Positions 61,354-64,000 of a stretch of 64,000 nt of DNA are shown one piece after another. A program made the translations under genes and the position numbers. The notes under the pieces are model-generated. The model was given only the letters and a program-made list of their open reading frames with translations, made no database searches and was not told the DNA's origin. This DNA comes from Hypomesus transpacificus. Taxonomy: Eukaryota > Chordata > Actinopteri > Osmeriformes > Osmeridae. Every line of letters begins with the position of its first letter. The first letter of the stretch is position 1. The stretch covers positions 10,429,604 to 10,493,603 of the forward strand of contig NC_061078.1 of the NCBI RefSeq assembly GCF_021917145.1. Direction: 5' to 3'.

Positions 61354-64000
61354 CTGTAAATAGCCAATGATTGTCAGCAACATGTTCATTCATACATGTC
61401 CCACACTTCATACATGTCCCACACCTAATGGCTGAATCCTTTTAGAGCTAGAAGTTGCTATTGGTTGCAGCTGGAAGGACCCAGCTCTCCCATTGGCTCA
61501 CGTGACAGCCAGTGTGACGCTCAAATCTACCAGGATGTTAGTGTGGATCCAGATGTGAGAGCCTTGCTATCCAGACCAGCCCAGTACTCCCCACGACAGC
61601 TGGCCCTGTTAGCTGGCCACTGATACGGCCTCCACAACCTGATACTGTAATGAGGACTGGGATGAGGATCACATGGTCTCTATCAACACTGAGAGCATTC
61701 ACTTTGCTCTGCACGTGTAACCCATTAGCAGAGGCTGTCTACGTCTCCACCGAGAGGGGTTGTGCTCTCCAGAAAGACTTACTCACTTGACACAGAGCAA
61801 GCAGAGAAGGACTCGGACAGTCTGATTACAATCACTCCTCTTCTCTCGTCAGTTTAATGAGCAGGAGAGCTCTGAAGAGGCCCTTTCAGCAGGGTTGGGG
61901 CTTTCATTATCTCTCTCTCATGTTTAAGGGTTTGTGAGAGAGACAGGTCTCTCTCTTTTCTCTCTGTCAGAGATGAACGTGCGCCACACACACACACACA
62001 CTAGCAGACACGCATGCACACATACATACACACTCACACACCCACCCACATCCAATCACACGTACACAGACACAAACGCCGACATGTATTTAGGAGCTAA
62101 CACACAAACAAGCGTTCGGCCAAGTGGAGAGAACACTGTGTGAGTGATGTGTGTCCTGACTGGCTCTACTCAGATCACACAGTCCTGTCTAAACCCTGGG
62201 AACATGTGACCTCTAGAGACCTTCCCAGATCCTCCAGCTACATTCTTCCAGTGTAAAATGAGATGTTGGCGTCAAGGTTAGTACCAGGCTAAAAGTTGGA
62301 GACATGGTTTGGACTAAGATTGGGGTCAGGAGGGCTGTGGCCTCGTCTAGGCCCTAGACAACACCCATATCGCGAGAAAGAGAGAGAGGGAAATAGACAG
62401 ACAAAGAGAGAGAGAGAGTGACATGAACATCAGAGAGAGAGATGAGGACATAGAGAGACTTTGACGCTGAGAGAGAGGCAGCGTCAGAGAGAACCTCACC
62501 TCTCTCTTTGGCCCACTGTGCCTCAGCCTCTTACAGAATAGCCAACAGGCTGATCAAAGCCTCCTCTGCCTCTGGCTCTACGACGCTAAAAGGTCAGGGC
62601 TGGTTTGGCTCAAACTCAACAGCCGTCGAAACCGTCTCAGATGCGGGGAATGGAGGACTGGTTTTGATGCATAGCTGTTTTAGCAGCTTAGAGAGCTTGG
62701 CACTCTGTGGGCAGGTAACGGTCACTCTCAGGTGAAGAGGACAAGCCTGTTACAGGTCTCACAGACTGACGTGGTCCTTTAAAAAGTGCAGTCTTGTAGA
62801 CTTCTGAGTCCAAACTGGGCTGAGTATACTCATGTGATCTAGGCCCACGCCCACATGTCCCTCACATTAGAGACAGCACTCTCTGTGACGTCACACAGAG
62901 TAACGGCCATGACGGCAGCGTTACAGGAGATGCCAGGAGAAGACAGGCTTCCTCGCCAAACGAGACAGCGCAATTTAACATCCTTGGCTGTTTCCAGAAC
63001 TCTTCATAATTGTGTTGTTTTTTTGGTGTTTGAAGTATCGATCATGACAGAAGACCCTCTCAAAAAGAGGGTGTCATGAATTGCTACAAAGCAATCTAAA
63101 TCTTTCTGAAGATAAAAAGTTGAAGTCACGGCTCTGTGTTTATTCAGAGTGTTACTCAGTGTGTGACATTTCCACAGAACAGAAACCCAGGCTTCCTTGA
63201 CAGCCGCTAAACAGACCAGAGAGCTGGTGGTGCTGGTTCCCACTCGTCAGCCACCGGGAGCAACTAAACCTTCATTTGCAGAACATTACTCATCGTTACT
63301 CTGTGGGTTTGTTTGTATTCATTAAAAAGCTTGGCCAGAGTTTAGCATGAATAAACTGAGTCATACCGACGGTGTCCCTGGCTCTGACAGTGTGTGTGTG
63401 TAACAGGTGTGTGTGCGTGTAACAGATGTGTGTGTAACAGGTGTGTGTGTGTGTGCATCTGGGGAGACAGCTGTAGGATGCCATATTGCATCACCAACAT
63501 TGACGTTCATCCGAGAAGGACTTCCAGACAAGGGCTTATTCTCAGAAAAAAGAAAGATGTATTTTCTATAAGCAATTCCCCGCAGCTGACACAACAACAT
63601 TAGGATTCTTATAGAACTACATTTAGACGTCAGTGGGACTACTGCTTGTTTTGGTTCCAGTCTGTTAATATCCAGTGGGTTCCAGTAGAGGGTTTTGTGA
63701 TGTCACACTCCAGCCTGCCTTCCCAGGCTGGCCATTAAACCTCAGACAGACCGTCTGTGACACACATATCATCTGGCCACACCCCCTACATGTCACATGC
63801 AGCTGTCTGTAACCCTATAGGGCGTTTATGACCCCCTTTCAGGAAGTGGCGCCTAGCTTAAGCCAAGGGGTCACTCCGCTAGGTCAGGGGAACCCATGAC
63901 CCCATCCCAGCGTGTGCAGCTGAGGCCAGGGAGGAAGGGCTTCCCGCTGCGGGGCTGCTGAACGAACACAGGTACTCATCCATCACCGGGAGCTCTCGTG
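61354..64000. other. adamts17: adamts17 intron sequence
   Basis: Should be the intron before the TSP1 exon, which is preceded by a clear acceptor (GCTATTTACAG on the minus strand). No further exon was identified up to the window edge. CA tracts lie at about 61983-62050 and GT tracts at about 63390-63452. Confidence 0.5.

Noticed and set aside
63860..64000. Possible further adamts17 exon at the window edge
   Set aside because: Minus-strand translation shows no thrombospondin repeat or other ADAMTS feature, and no convincing acceptor/donor pair.

Overview
This is vertebrate nuclear DNA, almost certainly from a teleost fish. The genes are split by GT-AG introns, long CA/GT and CT/GA microsatellites are frequent, and every recognisable protein matches a vertebrate family. 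The species cannot be named from the sequence. Six protein-coding genes are present (five complete coding sequences and the 3' end of a sixth), plus a chymotrypsinogen relic, one full-length LINE, a SINE remnant and two tiny palindromic transposon-like insertions.

Layout. 1-4.4 kb: chymotrypsinogen relics, then an intact chymotrypsinogen B-type gene (+, 7 exons, 263 aa). 5-6.6 kb: an agouti/AgRP-family gene (-, 141 aa). 7.4-10.75 kb: a complete RTE-like non-LTR retrotransposon (-) with a 1063-codon open frame, a 12-bp target-site duplication and a 5' end that fits the plan of an HDV-like self-cleaving ribozyme. 11.7-15.2 kb: atp6v0d1, V-ATPase subunit d (+, 8 exons, 350 aa). 16.7-19.6 kb: mthfs, 5-formyltetrahydrofolate cyclo-ligase (+, 3 exons, 204 aa). 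19.8-35.3 kb: no gene seen; many microsatellites. 37.2-47.0 kb: minar1/KIAA1024 (-, 4 coding exons, 931 aa), probably with an upstream non-coding exon and a long 3' UTR. 47.5-59.3 kb: no gene seen; minisatellites, microsatellites and a SINE. 59.3-64 kb: the last two coding exons and probable 3' UTR of adamts17 (-), the rest lying beyond the window.

The genes do not form a pathway or operon. They are a synteny block: ctrb, agrp and atp6v0d1 correspond to human 16q22-23 neighbours (AGRP and ATP6V0D1 are adjacent in human), while mthfs, minar1 and adamts17 correspond to human 15q25-26.

The most interesting signals are the ribozyme-like fold that begins exactly at the LINE 5' junction, the two 41-43 bp near-perfect palindromes each flanked by its own exact 8-bp direct repeat, the in-frame exon 2/exon 7 chymotrypsinogen fusion relic, and an AgRP-type domain with Arg-Phe-Tyr where the family normally has Arg-Phe-Phe.
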